From contig JAMSLZ010000008.1 of the NCBI GenBank assembly GCA_026027325.1, positions 992,001 to 1,056,000 of the forward strand: a stretch of DNA of 64,000 nt, in the 5' to 3' direction. The DNA is from Actinomucor elegans. Taxonomy: Eukaryota > Mucoromycota > Mucoromycetes > Mucorales > Mucoraceae. Made by a program: the position numbers and the translations under genes. Shown in pieces: positions 24,001 to 34,535 of the stretch (position 1 is its first letter; each line of letters begins with the position of its first letter). The notes below the pieces were generated by a model. That model worked only from the letters and a program-made list of their open reading frames with translations, was not told the origin of the DNA and did not search any database.

Positions 24001-25025
24001 CTGCTGCCGCAGTAGCCGCTGCACAACAGCAACAAGCACAAGCTCAGGCTCAGGCTCAGGCTCAGGCTCAAGCGCAGGCTCAGGCTCAAGCACAGGCTCA
24101 GGCTCAGGCTCAAGCGCAAGCGCAAGCACAAGCGCAAGCACAGGCTCAAGCGCAAGCACAGGCTCAAGCGCAAGCGCAAGCCCAAGCACAAGCGCAAGCC
24201 CAACAGCAACAACAGCAGCAATTACAAGCTCAATTACAAGCACAACTAAACGCAGTCAGTTCAGCAAATAATGCGACCAATTCCAATAATACAGCAACCA
24301 ACTTGCAAAATAGATACCCAGCTACTCAATTACAATTGTTACGTCAACAGCAGCAAATGGCATTGATGGCAGCAGCAGCAGCTCAGCAACAACAACAAGG
24401 CCAAATTCGACCCTCAGTAACAGGACCAATGCAACAAAGGTTTGCTAACGTATTAGCATCACAAGCACAAGGTAAGCTGAACTGATAGTACAAAAGACGC
24501 GTACTTATCTCTACTATAGGAATATCCTCCCCTGTGTTGAATAGTACTACTGATAATACGAATAATCTACAGCAGCAGCAACAGACAGCCAATGCATTAG
24601 CTATAGCAGCTCAATTGGCACAGCTTGGATACCCAATACAATCGCTTGGTCAACTACCGCCTAATCAGCAAGCCAGTTTACAGAGATATATCGCTCAATT
24701 ACAAATGCGCGCCAATAACACAAATAATAACACTGCAAATACGAATAACGTGGGCTCTCCTCAGCAGCACATGTTGAATAGTTTGACGCCTCAGCAACAG
24801 CAGCAGTTATTATTGCAACAGCAGCAAAGACTACAAGCTGCTCATTTACAGCAGCAGTTACATTTACAGCAGCAGTTGCAACAACAGCAATTACAGCAGC
24901 AATTGCAGCAACAACAACAACAGCAGCAGCAGCAGCAGCAGCAAAATGGTAGTGGTGGCGGTGGCAGTACAGGTTCGCCTCTTTTAACAAGAAGTCCCGC
25001 ACAAAATAATAATGGCCCTAGTTAG
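21013..25025 (+). CDS. EAF1: EAF1/VID21 chromatin scaffold (HSA and Myb domains, poly-Q tail)
   Basis: The assembly scaffold of the NuA4 histone acetyltransferase complex. Exons start at ATG 21013 (MATDISNTTPND). Early exons carry the IHRIQLLKELFLL region. At about residues 290-345 is an HSA helix: RTKTHWDLLMDEM, then MRTDFKEERKWKIANAYI and AVMEWHN. An acidic run follows, then at about residues 565-625 a Myb/SANT module (GTWSEEDDLCLIQFIVQYSF and KRTPWDCHERWRQNN). The C-terminal third is Gln/Ala/Asn-rich, with a long QA dipeptide repeat and a poly-Q. This HSA-Myb-polyQ order is diagnostic of Eaf1/Vid21 and relatives of p400. The open frame at 20786-21070 is upstream leader; I choose MATD because it joins the conserved splice chain. 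Confidence 0.87.
24030..24210 (+). repeat. Hexanucleotide CARGCN array encoding (Gln-Ala)n
   Basis: A tandem of about 27-28 six-base units alternating CAG/CAA with GCT/GCG/GCA/GCC inside the EAF1 coding region. Synonymous variation between units shows it is maintained as protein rather than freshly expanded. It is flanked by poly-Q runs. Confidence 0.9.
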
Positions 25026-25221
25026 TCTGTATATAAAAGATGGTTCTGTGTATATGTTTAAAGTGTTTGATGATGTTTATTTGTTTGTTTGTTTGTTTTA
25101 TAAGGGTAAAAGGATAACTGTTTGACGAATATACAATAATTAGAAGAGTTTACTTGCGTTTTAATGCTAGAATAGCTACAAGACTTGTAAATACTAGGCG
25201 ACAAGCGCGTCTTTTTATTTA

Positions 25222-25476
25222 TCAGTAAATACCTTCTCGAATACCTTGTTCTCCATTTGATAAGGTACCAAAGGGTAATTTACCATTCGCTGTCAAGGAT
25301 TTTAGTTGGTGAACCAGCTGAGGATGTTCTTTCAGAACAGTATAAGATCTTGACATTTTGCCAATAGCCAGCACTTTCTTTTTGATGACTTGTCTGCGGT
25401 GAGCATCCAGTGAGTTATCCACTGTGATTTCTTCAATATATTTATTATCGTTATTATGGATGATTGCAAGAGACAT
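25222..25476 (-). CDS. Stand-alone calcineurin A C-terminal segment (calmodulin-binding region), 84 aa
   Basis: The frame from ATG 25476 reads a short Asn/Asp-rich start, then VDNSLDAHRRQVIKKKVLAIGKMSRSYTVLKEH and LKSLTANGKLPFGTL with EQGIREG. In fungal calcineurin A these segments (RRQVIKNKILAIGKMSR, ELKSL, GKLPxGTLxxGxEGI) form the calmodulin-binding region and the linker before the autoinhibitory domain. The phosphatase domain, the calcineurin-B helix and the autoinhibitory peptide are all absent. No upstream exon fits between it and the BUD31 stop 185 bp away, and that gap contains AATAAA and a TATA-like GTATAAAT. It is either a truncated gene relic or a small protein competing for calmodulin. 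The frame is open and well conserved, which favours recent origin or function. Confidence 0.65.
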   Translation of the reverse strand: MSLAIIHNNDNKYIEEITVDNSLDAHRRQVIKKKVLAIGKMSRSYTVLKEHPQLVHQLKSLTANGKLPFGTLSNGEQGIREGIY

Positions 25477-25661
25477 GATGATTAGTGAAAGAAAAAGATA
25501 ACCATATACTAACAAACGCTGTGTGTATTTATATGCATTTATTTCTTTAATTTATACATAAAGCTGGAATTACGAGAACATTCCTTTGTTCCCTTAAAAA
25601 AAAGCCCGTTTAGAATTGAAGATCTTCTTATTCTTGTATTTCTTTTAGAACTTTCTTTTTT

Positions 25662-26239
25662 TCAGTCTCCACTCGCACAACCTCGACAGCCACAATGGAC
25701 GCATTCTACCATCTTGCCTTGTTCTAACTTTTCTTTTGGAACTCGGCAAATGCACGTAGTGCCGAAATTTGTATCTTTGGGCTGAATACATCTTAAACAG
25801 CAGAGCTTTTCAAATCCGGCCTGTTTAATCATTAGTCTCTTATTTAAAAAAAAAAAAGGGGACGCGTCATAATACATGCCTTTTTCCATTTGGCTATAAG
25901 GTTCGCGTCAGCATACTTGTTCTTGAGTAAATAATCATACAGATCTCTTGAGATCAACTTGCGTTTATAATATAAATCGTATATATATCGCGATCTCTGA
26001 TGATGAATACGAAATACTGGCCAAGTGCTTTCAACAATACGCTTTCCTTCGTGCGATTCATTCTCCACTATCAAATCCTTTTGAATAATCCATTATAATG
26101 TTTCTTGATTAATTGCATCGAGATCGAATCTCTGTAGTTTACCTTCTTTCATCTTTCTTGCAAACTCTTCCAGTGTAGGCTCGATTTCATCAAACCCCTC
26201 AGGGGCTCTTTTCGTTCGGCTCGTTCTAATCTTTGGCAT
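25662..26239 (-). CDS. BUD31: BUD31/G10 splicing factor
   Basis: A small, highly conserved spliceosome component. Exon 1 (from ATG 26239) reads [29 protein letters not shown]. Exon 2 continues [19 protein letters not shown] and [17 protein letters not shown]. The last exon gives [29 protein letters not shown] and [10 protein letters not shown], the Cys-rich zinc knuckles. The order, length (about 150 aa) and C-terminal cysteines match BUD31/G10. The gene is divergent from the mitochondrial carrier across a 0.94-kb spacer. Confidence 0.94.
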
Positions 26240-27176
26240 AATGGAATCGTCTTTGGTTTCTATAATATATGTACAAACACAAAAGCACGCTTTGAAAAGG
26301 CAATAACTGTCGAAACAAGAAAAAAAAAATTCAATCACGTCTAAACAGATGACGTACGCGTTTGATTTGAAAGCCCTATTCCCGAAACTTAGCGGAACCC
26401 TTAGCTTCCATTTTTAAGAGTAATTCGGACTAGCAATGTAAATCACATTTTCGGTCTCAAGGTTCATCATGCATACACGCTCCTTGCATATCAAGGCATA
26501 CCTGACACCTTCTTGTAATTGCATTGATACTGAGCCTTTAGGGATCTAATCTTGCATTTCCTGAAAATAATCCAAAAATTTAGATAGTAAATGCACCATA
26601 ATCTCTAAATTATTGGATACCCTATTCATTTATCTGCAATTTTAGTTCAATTATGTAACACTTATTTCGTTTGTTATTATTAAGAATTCGTATCAAAGGC
26701 AGCTATGCCTTGAGAAGGTTTGTTCCTGAATTCCAATTCTTCGTCCACCAATGAGAAATTCCTATTAGTTGGCTAAATCCTGATCATTGGGTACACGGTG
26801 TTTTAATTAATGTTTTATTCTCATCTACCCAATCAAAAACGGCCCTGACTCGATAATCGCTTTAAACTGGAGTTTCGGACCACCTGCATCGTTTCATATG
26901 TTTAATGTCCATGCAGAAACTTCTGATAGAGATAGTGTTATGCAGTTTGCTCATCATATTCCAGGGTCAGCTCGTATAAACCCCTCTATTCGCTCTAAGC
27001 TCTACTTTTAGTATAAACTTCTTTATAAAGTGATGTGGCGGGTTTGAACCAATAATCTCAAGATAGCTCAGCACCTACTTAATTCCGCTAATGTTTAGTC
27101 TGACGATACGAAAATCGCGCGAAAAAAGAAGATTCTGGTGTTATCATCGAAACTATCGTATCTGAATAGTAAATCC
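26240..27176. other. Divergent promoter region between BUD31 and mitochondrial carrier
   Basis: No gene seen. It has an ACGCGT next to a TGACGTA motif near 26351-26362, close to the BUD31 start. A GGTTCAAACCC-like phrase on minus near 27050 does not fold into a tRNA. Confidence 0.5.
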
Positions 27177-28140
27177 ATGTCAAGCAAGAATACCATTGAT
27201 GGTTACTATTTGTTTGCTTCGAGTACAGCTGGTCTGGTTGCTCGAACTATAACTTACCCTAGTAAGTCAATTAGTCATTAACAATACTATTGTCATTCTG
27301 AACATTTTGATAGTGGACACTATAAAAACCCGGCTTCAAACCACTTCCATTCGGTACAATGACACAAAATCGCTTCTCAAAGTATTTCGAACTATTATTT
27401 TCCCGGCTCAACTAACCAACAGCCGACTAAAATCAACCAAATTACACTCCCTGGCGTCGTTGTACCGAGGTTTACCCGTCACTCTTTGCTTTTCTGTCCC
27501 TGCACTTTCTGTCTATCTTTCGTGTTATGAAGCTACAAAGCAAACGCTCGATACGCAGTACCATATCCAACGTACATCCGTGGTTAGCCATTTAATTTCG
27601 GGTTGTGCTGCGGAAATCGCTGCTGGCTTGTTATTTACACCCATGGAAGTCATGAAGAACCGGTTACAGACCCAACAAAAGTACGTGACCATTGGTAATC
27701 GCGCTTTAGCTTACAAGATATTTCAAACCGAGGGCCTACGTGGCTTTTACCGAGGCTACTGGATGGGATTGGCCGTCTTTGTGCCGCACTCAATGGCTTA
27801 TTTCGTGACCTATGAAAAGATGAAGCAATGGATGATTCGTGATGATGCGGTAGTCAAGCCCAATGTATATATGGTTTGTTCTAGTATGGCGGGTGTCACT
27901 AGTATTTTGCTATCTACACCCTTGGATATCATTAAGACACGATGGCAAATTTCAGCTGCAGAGCAAGGCAAGCAATATAGACAAGGTCCTCTTTCAATCG
28001 CAAAACATATGCTGTTTTCTGAAGGAAGAGGTGCTTTGACACGTGGATTATGGGCTAGAATTGCTTGGGGAATACCGACTACAGCACTAAGCATGACTAT
28101 CTTTGAAGTGATAAAAGACTCTCGCGATAAATTGACGTAA
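27177..28140 (+). CDS. Mitochondrial carrier family (SLC25) transporter
   Basis: Exons 27177-27261 and 27314-28140 join (GT-AG), giving about 303 aa. All three carrier repeats carry the signature PxDxxKxR or its variant: PMDTIKTR, PMEVMKNR and PLDIIKTR. They are accompanied by the GFYRGYW and LTRGLWAR gate segments. Six transmembrane helices fit. It transports a metabolite across the inner mitochondrial membrane; the substrate cannot be told from sequence. The first intron splits the first signature codon (P-M-D), common in fungal carriers. Confidence 0.88.
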
Positions 28141-28329
28141 TACAAAACAAATACCCTACTACTAATAGACAGAAAAAAGACTTGCATATTTAGAGAACAC
28201 CAAGAATGTAAATAATAATAAAGCTTTTTATTATATGAACGAATCTAATTATCATGATATACGATTGTGTTGGGAATGTATACTATTTTAATGGAAGAGA
28301 GGAGGGTATTATGGCTGACAAAGACACGA

Positions 28330-29478
28330 TTAAACAAGCGTAAAAGCAGCCAAGATAACAGCACCCACAGTAGCAACCATACTTGCACGAACCAAGCTAC
28401 CGCTTGACTTAACATTTTGAACCTTTGCAGCAGTGGCACCAGCACGAGCAGCAGAATGGCTTCCAGAGGCTGCAGATGCAGATGCAGAAGCAGCAGAAGC
28501 ACCGAAAGACAAAGACAAAGCACTAGGCTGAGATGCAGCAGCAGAAGCAGAGGCAGAGACAGAGGCACTGGCCGAGTGCATGGCTGATTTACCTACGGAC
28601 TCTTCAGATTCAGATTCTGAGGCAGCAGCAGCAGCAGCAACAGCGTTCGAATCATCATTTTCTTTCTTGTCTTCAGCACTCACTCTGTCTTCTGCCTCAG
28701 TAACAGAATCCTCATGTTCTTCCTCAGTAATTCCTTCTTCCTCAGCGGTATCAGATTCAGCTGCTTCACTAGCAGCAGCAGCAGTGGCAGCAGAAGCAGA
28801 AGCAGGAAGAGCCTCTTCTTCTTCTTCTTTGGCTTCGGATTCAATTTCGTTAGCTTCTTTCTTTTCAGACTTCTCTGTATCTTCTTGCTCCTCTTCCTCA
28901 GCATTAGCTTTTGCAGCGGCTGGCTTAAATGAGGCAGGGCTAGCTTGACGCTGGTTACTTCCACTGGCTTCGTGATGGTAATGACGATAATCATTTTCCT
29001 TAACATCACTCTTTTCAACTCCGCTTTCCTCAGCAGATTCTTCTGCATACTACTCATCATCATCAGTATTAGTGTTAACCTTCTTATCAGAAGATTTTTG
29101 GTTGCTACTGCTGCTACTGTTTTCCTTCTTACTGCTAAATTTCTTGTCTTTGGCCGATGCTTCAGATACATCATCTGAAGAAGCCTCCTCTTCTTTCTCA
29201 ACATCTTCTGCATCATGTTGATGAACGTGCGCATGTTCACCTTCTTCTTGCTCTTCGATTTCAGATTTGGATTCTTTAGGCAAGGTCACAGAGGAAACTG
29301 AGGCCATAGGATTAGGAGCACCAGCGGAAACACTGTTGGGAGCAGCCATAGAAGCAGCAGCATCAATGGCATGAACTATAAATGAAAGTTAGAGGTTTGA
29401 TAATATAGGGTGTGCTGGAAACTTGCCTTGAATCATAAGGCTTGCAACAGCAACGGTGAGAAGGGCTTTGGTGTGCAT
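28330..29478 (-). CDS. Putative GPI-anchored acidic Ser/Ala/Glu-rich surface protein with internal TAG
   Basis: Exon 1 (29478-29427) encodes a signal peptide, MHTKALLTVAVASLMIQ. It ends in a GC donor (CAAG|GCAAGT), and exon 2 begins VHAIDAAA. The body is acidic and low complexity, with a His-rich stretch (EHAHVHQHDAED) that could bind metal. The C-terminus has SASAS repeats and ends in a hydrophobic tail (SLVRASMVATVGAVILAAF), which looks like a GPI-attachment signal. A single in-frame TAG at about 29052 splits the frame, while coding composition continues unchanged on both sides. A 66-nt in-frame intron spanning it (weak donor GTAGCA, branch-like CTAAT, acceptor TATGCAG) could remove it. Otherwise the gene is interrupted. 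Confidence 0.55.
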
Positions 29479-30097
29479 TTTAGAGATATGAATATGCTTT
29501 TTTAGTCGATTAGAGAGGATTAGAAAAGAAGAAAGAGAGAATTCTCTACAAGGTGAGTTAAAGATGATTCTTTTTTAACCAGTTTCTGATCAACTATGAG
29601 ACTAACCGAAGAATTGTTTGTATATACTGACTGTGGCATGTCCTTGAGTTGGTATGTTGAGGTTTAGATTTAAACACTATGGGCCCCTATCATTCTTGAC
29701 ATTTCATTATCTGATACATACATACACACATATATTACCATGCTCCGTTAACAATGTGAAAGAGCATAACTGATCAGATCAAAAACAATGATCGACACTG
29801 ATGTCTAACCATATATTGCAATATAAAACTTCCTATTATTATGTGTCTGGCTGCAATTGATATTTTGCGCTGCTTACCATTGCTCGGTTGAGTCCAATTT
29901 CGGTTCTGATAATGGTTTATGGCAATTAGTATATTTATTTGCGCGTTATTTCTTAATACTTAAGTACTGATAAGAAATACAGGTACACACTATGAGTATA
30001 AAGTAGATACAAAATCTTTATTGAATGGATTCACTAGTAATATATTTTTCAAGATGTGTTTGTTTTTGATTGAATACAGTGTTTTATATGCCCATCT
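29479..30097. other. Promoter and 3' flank, no gene
   Basis: About 0.6 kb between the GPI-type protein start and the reticulon stop, both on minus. It is pyrimidine-rich near the GPI gene and AT-rich elsewhere. No coding or RNA signal seen. Confidence 0.5.
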
Positions 30098-31286
30098 TTA
30101 TTGATCTGGCAAAGTTACTTTCATAACGGCGTCCATTTTTCTATCTTGAGGCTTTTGTCTAGTCCTTTTTTGAAGCTGATCCTGCACAATCATTACAAGG
30201 CTAGCCCACAGCGTCTTTGCATTTGCAACCAGAATACTAGATTGTGACCGGACTAGCTGTCCATACTCAGTCACTATCTGCTGGCAACTGTCTTGTGCGC
30301 TTACCCAATACAGATCTACCTCATCTTCATACTGCTCATAAAAATAAGGAACAGTAAAAAGAGCCAAAACAAAGAGACCAAAAAAGACTTTGGTAGGAAT
30401 CAGACCAGTTGCAACATAAATGAATCCAGAGCACAGGAAAGCCACGGCTGTTACTTTGCTATTCTCCACATATATGATCTTGGCAGTCTGTTGCGTTATG
30501 AGCTCTAAAACATCGATGCATTTGTCAACATAGTAAACTATCATATCGCGCGATACCAAGTTGAAGCGATGGTCACCAATATGGATACTATATATACTGC
30601 GTTAATGAAAAGTCTATACAAGTAGTAAGCATTCGCCAACTTACTGATAAGGATGCGTAAACTCTTCAATTGGTCTGCCAGTCCAGACTCTTCGAATAAG
30701 ATTATATGCATTGACGAAAATCAAGTTGAATCCAGTCAAAATTGTAAGTGAGGCTGCAAACACGTAAATCAGAGAGTAGTAACGTGTCAAAACTAAGCTG
30801 GATAGTATACCAGCAAGAACAATGCCGCTACGGCCTGGAATGTCCCAGTAAATAAGATCAATGAACCCAATGTAAAGCATCAATCCAATATCTATATATA
30901 TATATATATATATCAATCGATTAGAGCTCATATGTTATTTTTTATTTATATTCATTACCATCCTCTATTTGATAATCAACTTCTGCTGTTGATTCAAGTA
31001 CAGTTTGGTCTTTGGGTGAGTGACAACTAGCTGGAGATTGTAATCCTGTGGAAGAGATAGGGCTAATTAAAGCAGCAGCAGCCACAGCATTCTCTTTGCC
31101 ATCAACTACCAAATGGCTCATCAAATCATCTTGAGATAATTGAGGTGATGGCGCTATATAATGTTCCACTTGTTAAAATGCGTAACTAGTAATAGTGTTG
31201 TATCACTTACGAGCCATATCCTTTACTGTACGATATGTCTTTTCGTTTATGCCTAAAGCTTGGTTCTTGAACGCAATATCAGTCAT
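30098..31286 (-). CDS. RTN1: Reticulon-domain ER-shaping protein
   Basis: Reticulons bend and tubulate ER membranes. From ATG 31286 the N-terminus (MTDIAFKNQALGINEK) is hydrophilic, with a Ser/Pro segment. The reticulon homology domain follows: a first long hydrophobic hairpin (SGIVLAGILSSLVLTRYYSL and VFAASLTILTGFNLIFV), a loop with NLIRRVW, and a second hairpin (VTAVAFLCSGFIYVATGLIP, then FGLFVLALFTVPYFYEQY). The end is a charged cytosolic tail. W-rich hairpin starts and the VPxxYExY block are typical. An AT dinucleotide run lies in an intron near 30895. Confidence 0.85.
30893..30913. repeat. TA dinucleotide microsatellite in reticulon intron
   Basis: A pure alternating TA tract of about 20 nt within an intron. 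Similar intronic TA runs occur near 9530 (DHTKD1) and, as promoter sequence, near 5917. Confidence 0.8.
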
Positions 31287-32034
31287 ATTAGATGTAAATG
31301 AAAGAAAAAAAAAGGAAAAGAAAGATCTTAATGGGTCTTTTTACTCCTCGTATGTCTTAAGATATAGGCATTTTCAATTAAGGGGAAAGCCTCATACAAA
31401 AGCTAACACAAGAGGGGTGCTTTTGTGTCATTAATAAACAGGGCACCCTCTGTTTCATAATACAGTTGCACAGTAAAACCAGCATTTATAATAAGACTTG
31501 ATTTGAATTAGATATTAACGACATCTGAATAATAAGGTTTCATTTCGAGGTTATATAAATGATCGGAAGATGACCTAGATTTGATTTGCTAGAGCACTAT
31601 GAATTCGATGTTCTATCTGTTATTTTTTTTTTTCAATCAAAAGACAGCCCACTTATTTTTGAATAAACAGTGTTTATCCACGGAAGATGCATTGTTTAGC
31701 ACTAGTAGTTTTATCAATTAGACTGCTCACTTTCTCTAAAGAGTTCAAATGAAAATCGTTAAACAGTAGATGCATTCTATTGTTACAAAGACCGTCGGCT
31801 GAAAAGACAGCAAGTGGTTGACAAATAAAGTTAGACTTTGAATTAGGATTATCATTGGCTCATGCCCTGCTTATTAAGAACCTTAGTCACTCTCTTTTGA
31901 TTTGCTGTCAATATGATATCATATTAAGTAATAACGTAAACCCAGAATAAAAAGGTATAAAAGAGCTTTATTATCCTTTTATTTGATTTTTTTTTCTATT
32001 TCGAATGCTCAGAAATATCATTAACAAAAGAAAC
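31287..32034. promoter_or_regulatory. Reticulon/sulfiredoxin divergent promoter with Yap1-like site and palindrome
   Basis: TTAGTCA at 31883-31889 matches the yeast Yap1/Pap1 oxidative-stress element. A perfect 16-bp palindrome, AATATGATATCATATT, is at 31910-31925. Both lie 110-155 bp upstream of the sulfiredoxin ATG. In yeasts SRX1 is induced through Yap1-type factors; regulation here is inferred. Confidence 0.4.
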
Positions 32035-32524
32035 ATGTCAAATACGGTGGACAACTTTTCAATTCATGGCAATGCAGTAAAAGAGGTTAGCGAAACTTTC
32101 AATATACAAATATTTACTCTATTTGAAGATTGTGCTTTTGTAAACTAACGATTGCATCTCCATTTGAAGGTGTATGATGTTCCCATGTCTGTCATCAATA
32201 GACCTATTCCCTCGCAACTAGACAAAGAGAAAGTCGAAAACATGAAAACTGTATTACAAACTCCTGAACGGGAGAATGAATTGACACCTATTGTAAAGTA
32301 TATCATTTTGTAAAAAATATTCCTAAGGGCTCTACTAATGTATGCAATAGGATGTTCATCATGTTAAACATAAGGGTAATGATTACTACTTTGCTTTTGG
32401 AGGATGCCATCGCTGGGCTGCAAGCAAAGAACTCGGAAAAGAAACCATTAGAGCGAAATTGATTGAAACACCTGCCAGTGTCATCTCAACCTATCTAGGC
32501 TCGTCTTCGCCTTTCAAAGAATAA
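32035..32524 (+). CDS. SRX1: Sulfiredoxin
   Basis: Sulfiredoxin reduces the cysteine sulfinic acid of hyperoxidised 2-Cys peroxiredoxins using ATP. Three exons start at ATG 32035 (MSNTVDNFSIHG). Intron 1 begins at 32086 and exon 2 starts at about 32171 with VYDVPMSVINRPIPSQLD; exon 3 starts at about 32351. Conserved VPMSVI, RPIPS and LDxxKV match family positions. The catalytic block is FAFGGCHRW, with the active-site Cys between GG and HR. It continues WAASKELGKETIRAKL and ends TYLGSSSP. The length (about 115 aa) is normal. Confidence 0.93.
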
Positions 32525-34535
32525 TTGTATTTCGTTTACATGTCTACACCATCCTTCCCTCTTATACTAAATTGAAACTAGAAGTTCTATTACCATTGTA
32601 AATATCACTAAATAGATAAATTTAAATTGTGCGCATAATTCAATACGCATTTCTACTATTTGTTACTTTTTTTTTTTTTTTTGCTAATTTACTCATCCTA
32701 TTGGCACTGGGTTGCTACTAAATACCGATAAAGTCTTCTACCTCATCATCAATTAGAAAAATTCACGATGGATAAATCCAATCATTTAATTAATGAAGTT
32801 TACACATCGATAAAAGGCAATATGATTATTGGGTTGACAAAAAAAAAGCTTTTATTAAATAAAATAATGTTCTTGGCCAGTACACTCGTCCGATGTGACA
32901 TTGAAATAAAGCGGCCTCACACTTTCCAGTTGAAACTTCTCATGCAACATCGTATACTTATTTTACAATTATTCATTGATAAATATAGTATATTCATTGT
33001 ATATCAATTAAACTCATGTTTCTGCTGAACATAATAGATTTTACTGAGTATGTATTACTTGTCAGATTGAGAGTCATATGGAATATAAGATGGGCTCTAC
33101 TACTACAAAAAATGGCTATAATAATTCGATCACGCTGAACATGCGGTTTGCTTACTAATGTAAAAGAAAGGCCAAGATCCCTATATTGCACAGCTTGAGA
33201 TCTATTAAATATTATATTATTATTGAATGCCAAATAAGATGAGCTGAGATCTTGAATATGTGTGGTGCTTGTATCTTGACATCACGTAGCATCGTCTAGA
33301 TACAAGCTTACTTTAAAGATTATATAAACATGAAATTTTCTTGGGATTAGTAGAGATCTATTGATCATCAGATTAACTAGTATGAAAAGTGTGTCATTTG
33401 CAAGTTTGCCTACCAATTGAATGAATATACCATGGTATTTTATACTACGGTTAAATAATGCATTAAATAGGTGCATCAAGTTGTTCTGCTTGCGTATTAT
33501 GACCATGAATTGCGACATAAAATCGAGATCGGTCTAAAGATCTATGGATCTAATTCATGTAAAATATATATATACTTACAGTCAATTATGAAAATGTGGT
33601 ATATTAGCATTTTAGTACGTTCTTTTTATGCATTAATCATATGAACATTAGATGGGAATTAATTGGCAAATGATGTTAAAAATGACTTGTGAAAAATTGG
33701 TAGTAATAATATGCTCTATTTTATTTTGTTTTTAACCCGCAAAGTCGCCCCTGCAAAGCCTCAGTGAATTCTTGTTATATTCACAAGCATTCAAACTTTT
33801 TTTTTAGACTATCATCAATCAAAAGAAATAATGCATAAAATGTTTACCACAAAATGCACAATTAAATTCAACACAAGCTTGATTAGCTAATATATGTTGC
33901 AGATATTGACAATGATTTGTTGTAAAAAGCAGCATCAACGCTTCTGCAAAAATTTGTGAATGATTTTGAAAAATAGCAGCTGGTTCTTCATTTGCCGATA
34001 AAAATGGAGAAAATCTCATGAGGGCATAACTTTGAATCACTTTATGATGGTTATTAAAAACGCTTTTGAGATATTATCCTCAATTTATCTTTATTTATTC
34101 TGGCTCAACTAGTCTATAGATACTTTGATTATCACATAAAAGCTAATAGTACCCGAGTTAGTAAATTTGAACGGAGGCTCAGTAACTAGATTAAGCGTAG
34201 CCCAACAAATAGATATTTAACCAGCTTTAACAGCACAATTATGCATCCTTTTCGATTATAAAGTACTTTCTGTTGTTAATTATGACCTGTAGCTAAACCT
34301 GTTTTTAACCCTAAAATCCTTTACACAATGCATATTAGCGCCTAATAGACGAAGAAATAGTTGAGGGAAAAAAAGGAACAAGTATTCGACTCTTATATTA
34401 AGTAGTAGATACAGATGGATATTCTTTCTTTGTTTTGGGTCAATCGATGAGATATTTTATTGTAACATTATTATACAAATCACTGAAGACTTTAGTGATT
34501 CACTTACTGGACAGGTCACAAAGAATCGTTAGTGC
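32525..34535. other. Intergenic 2 kb containing dispersed repeat copy B
   Basis: No gene is supported. It contains 33066-33325 (repeat copy B) and a GATGTGACATTGAA phrase near 32894 resembling the degenerate repeat family. A minus-strand frame at 33819-34040 (FNCAFCGKHF) is too short and isolated to call. Confidence 0.5.
33066..33325. repeat. Dispersed repeat, copy B (about 260 bp)
   Basis: Same orientation as 18748-19006 and about 85 percent identical by eye, with only small indels. It ends in both copies at the phrase TTTAAAGATTATAT. Confidence 0.8.

Noticed and set aside
23748..24243. Leu/Arg/Ser-rich minus frames opposite EAF1
   Set aside because: Mirror frames of the Gln-Ala hexanucleotide repeat; the plus strand is clearly coding.
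27030..27090. GGTTCAAACCC-like phrase on minus strand (tRNA B box)
   Set aside because: No A box or cloverleaf arms; T-stem does not pair.
28580..29240. Ser-rich plus frames and Lys/Leu-rich minus frames in the GPI-type gene
   Set aside because: Shadow frames of a low-complexity acidic coding region; hydrophobic/basic composition is a by-product.
31195..31434. Plus frame opposite the reticulon N-terminus
   Set aside because: Antisense to the coding exon and promoter; no homology.
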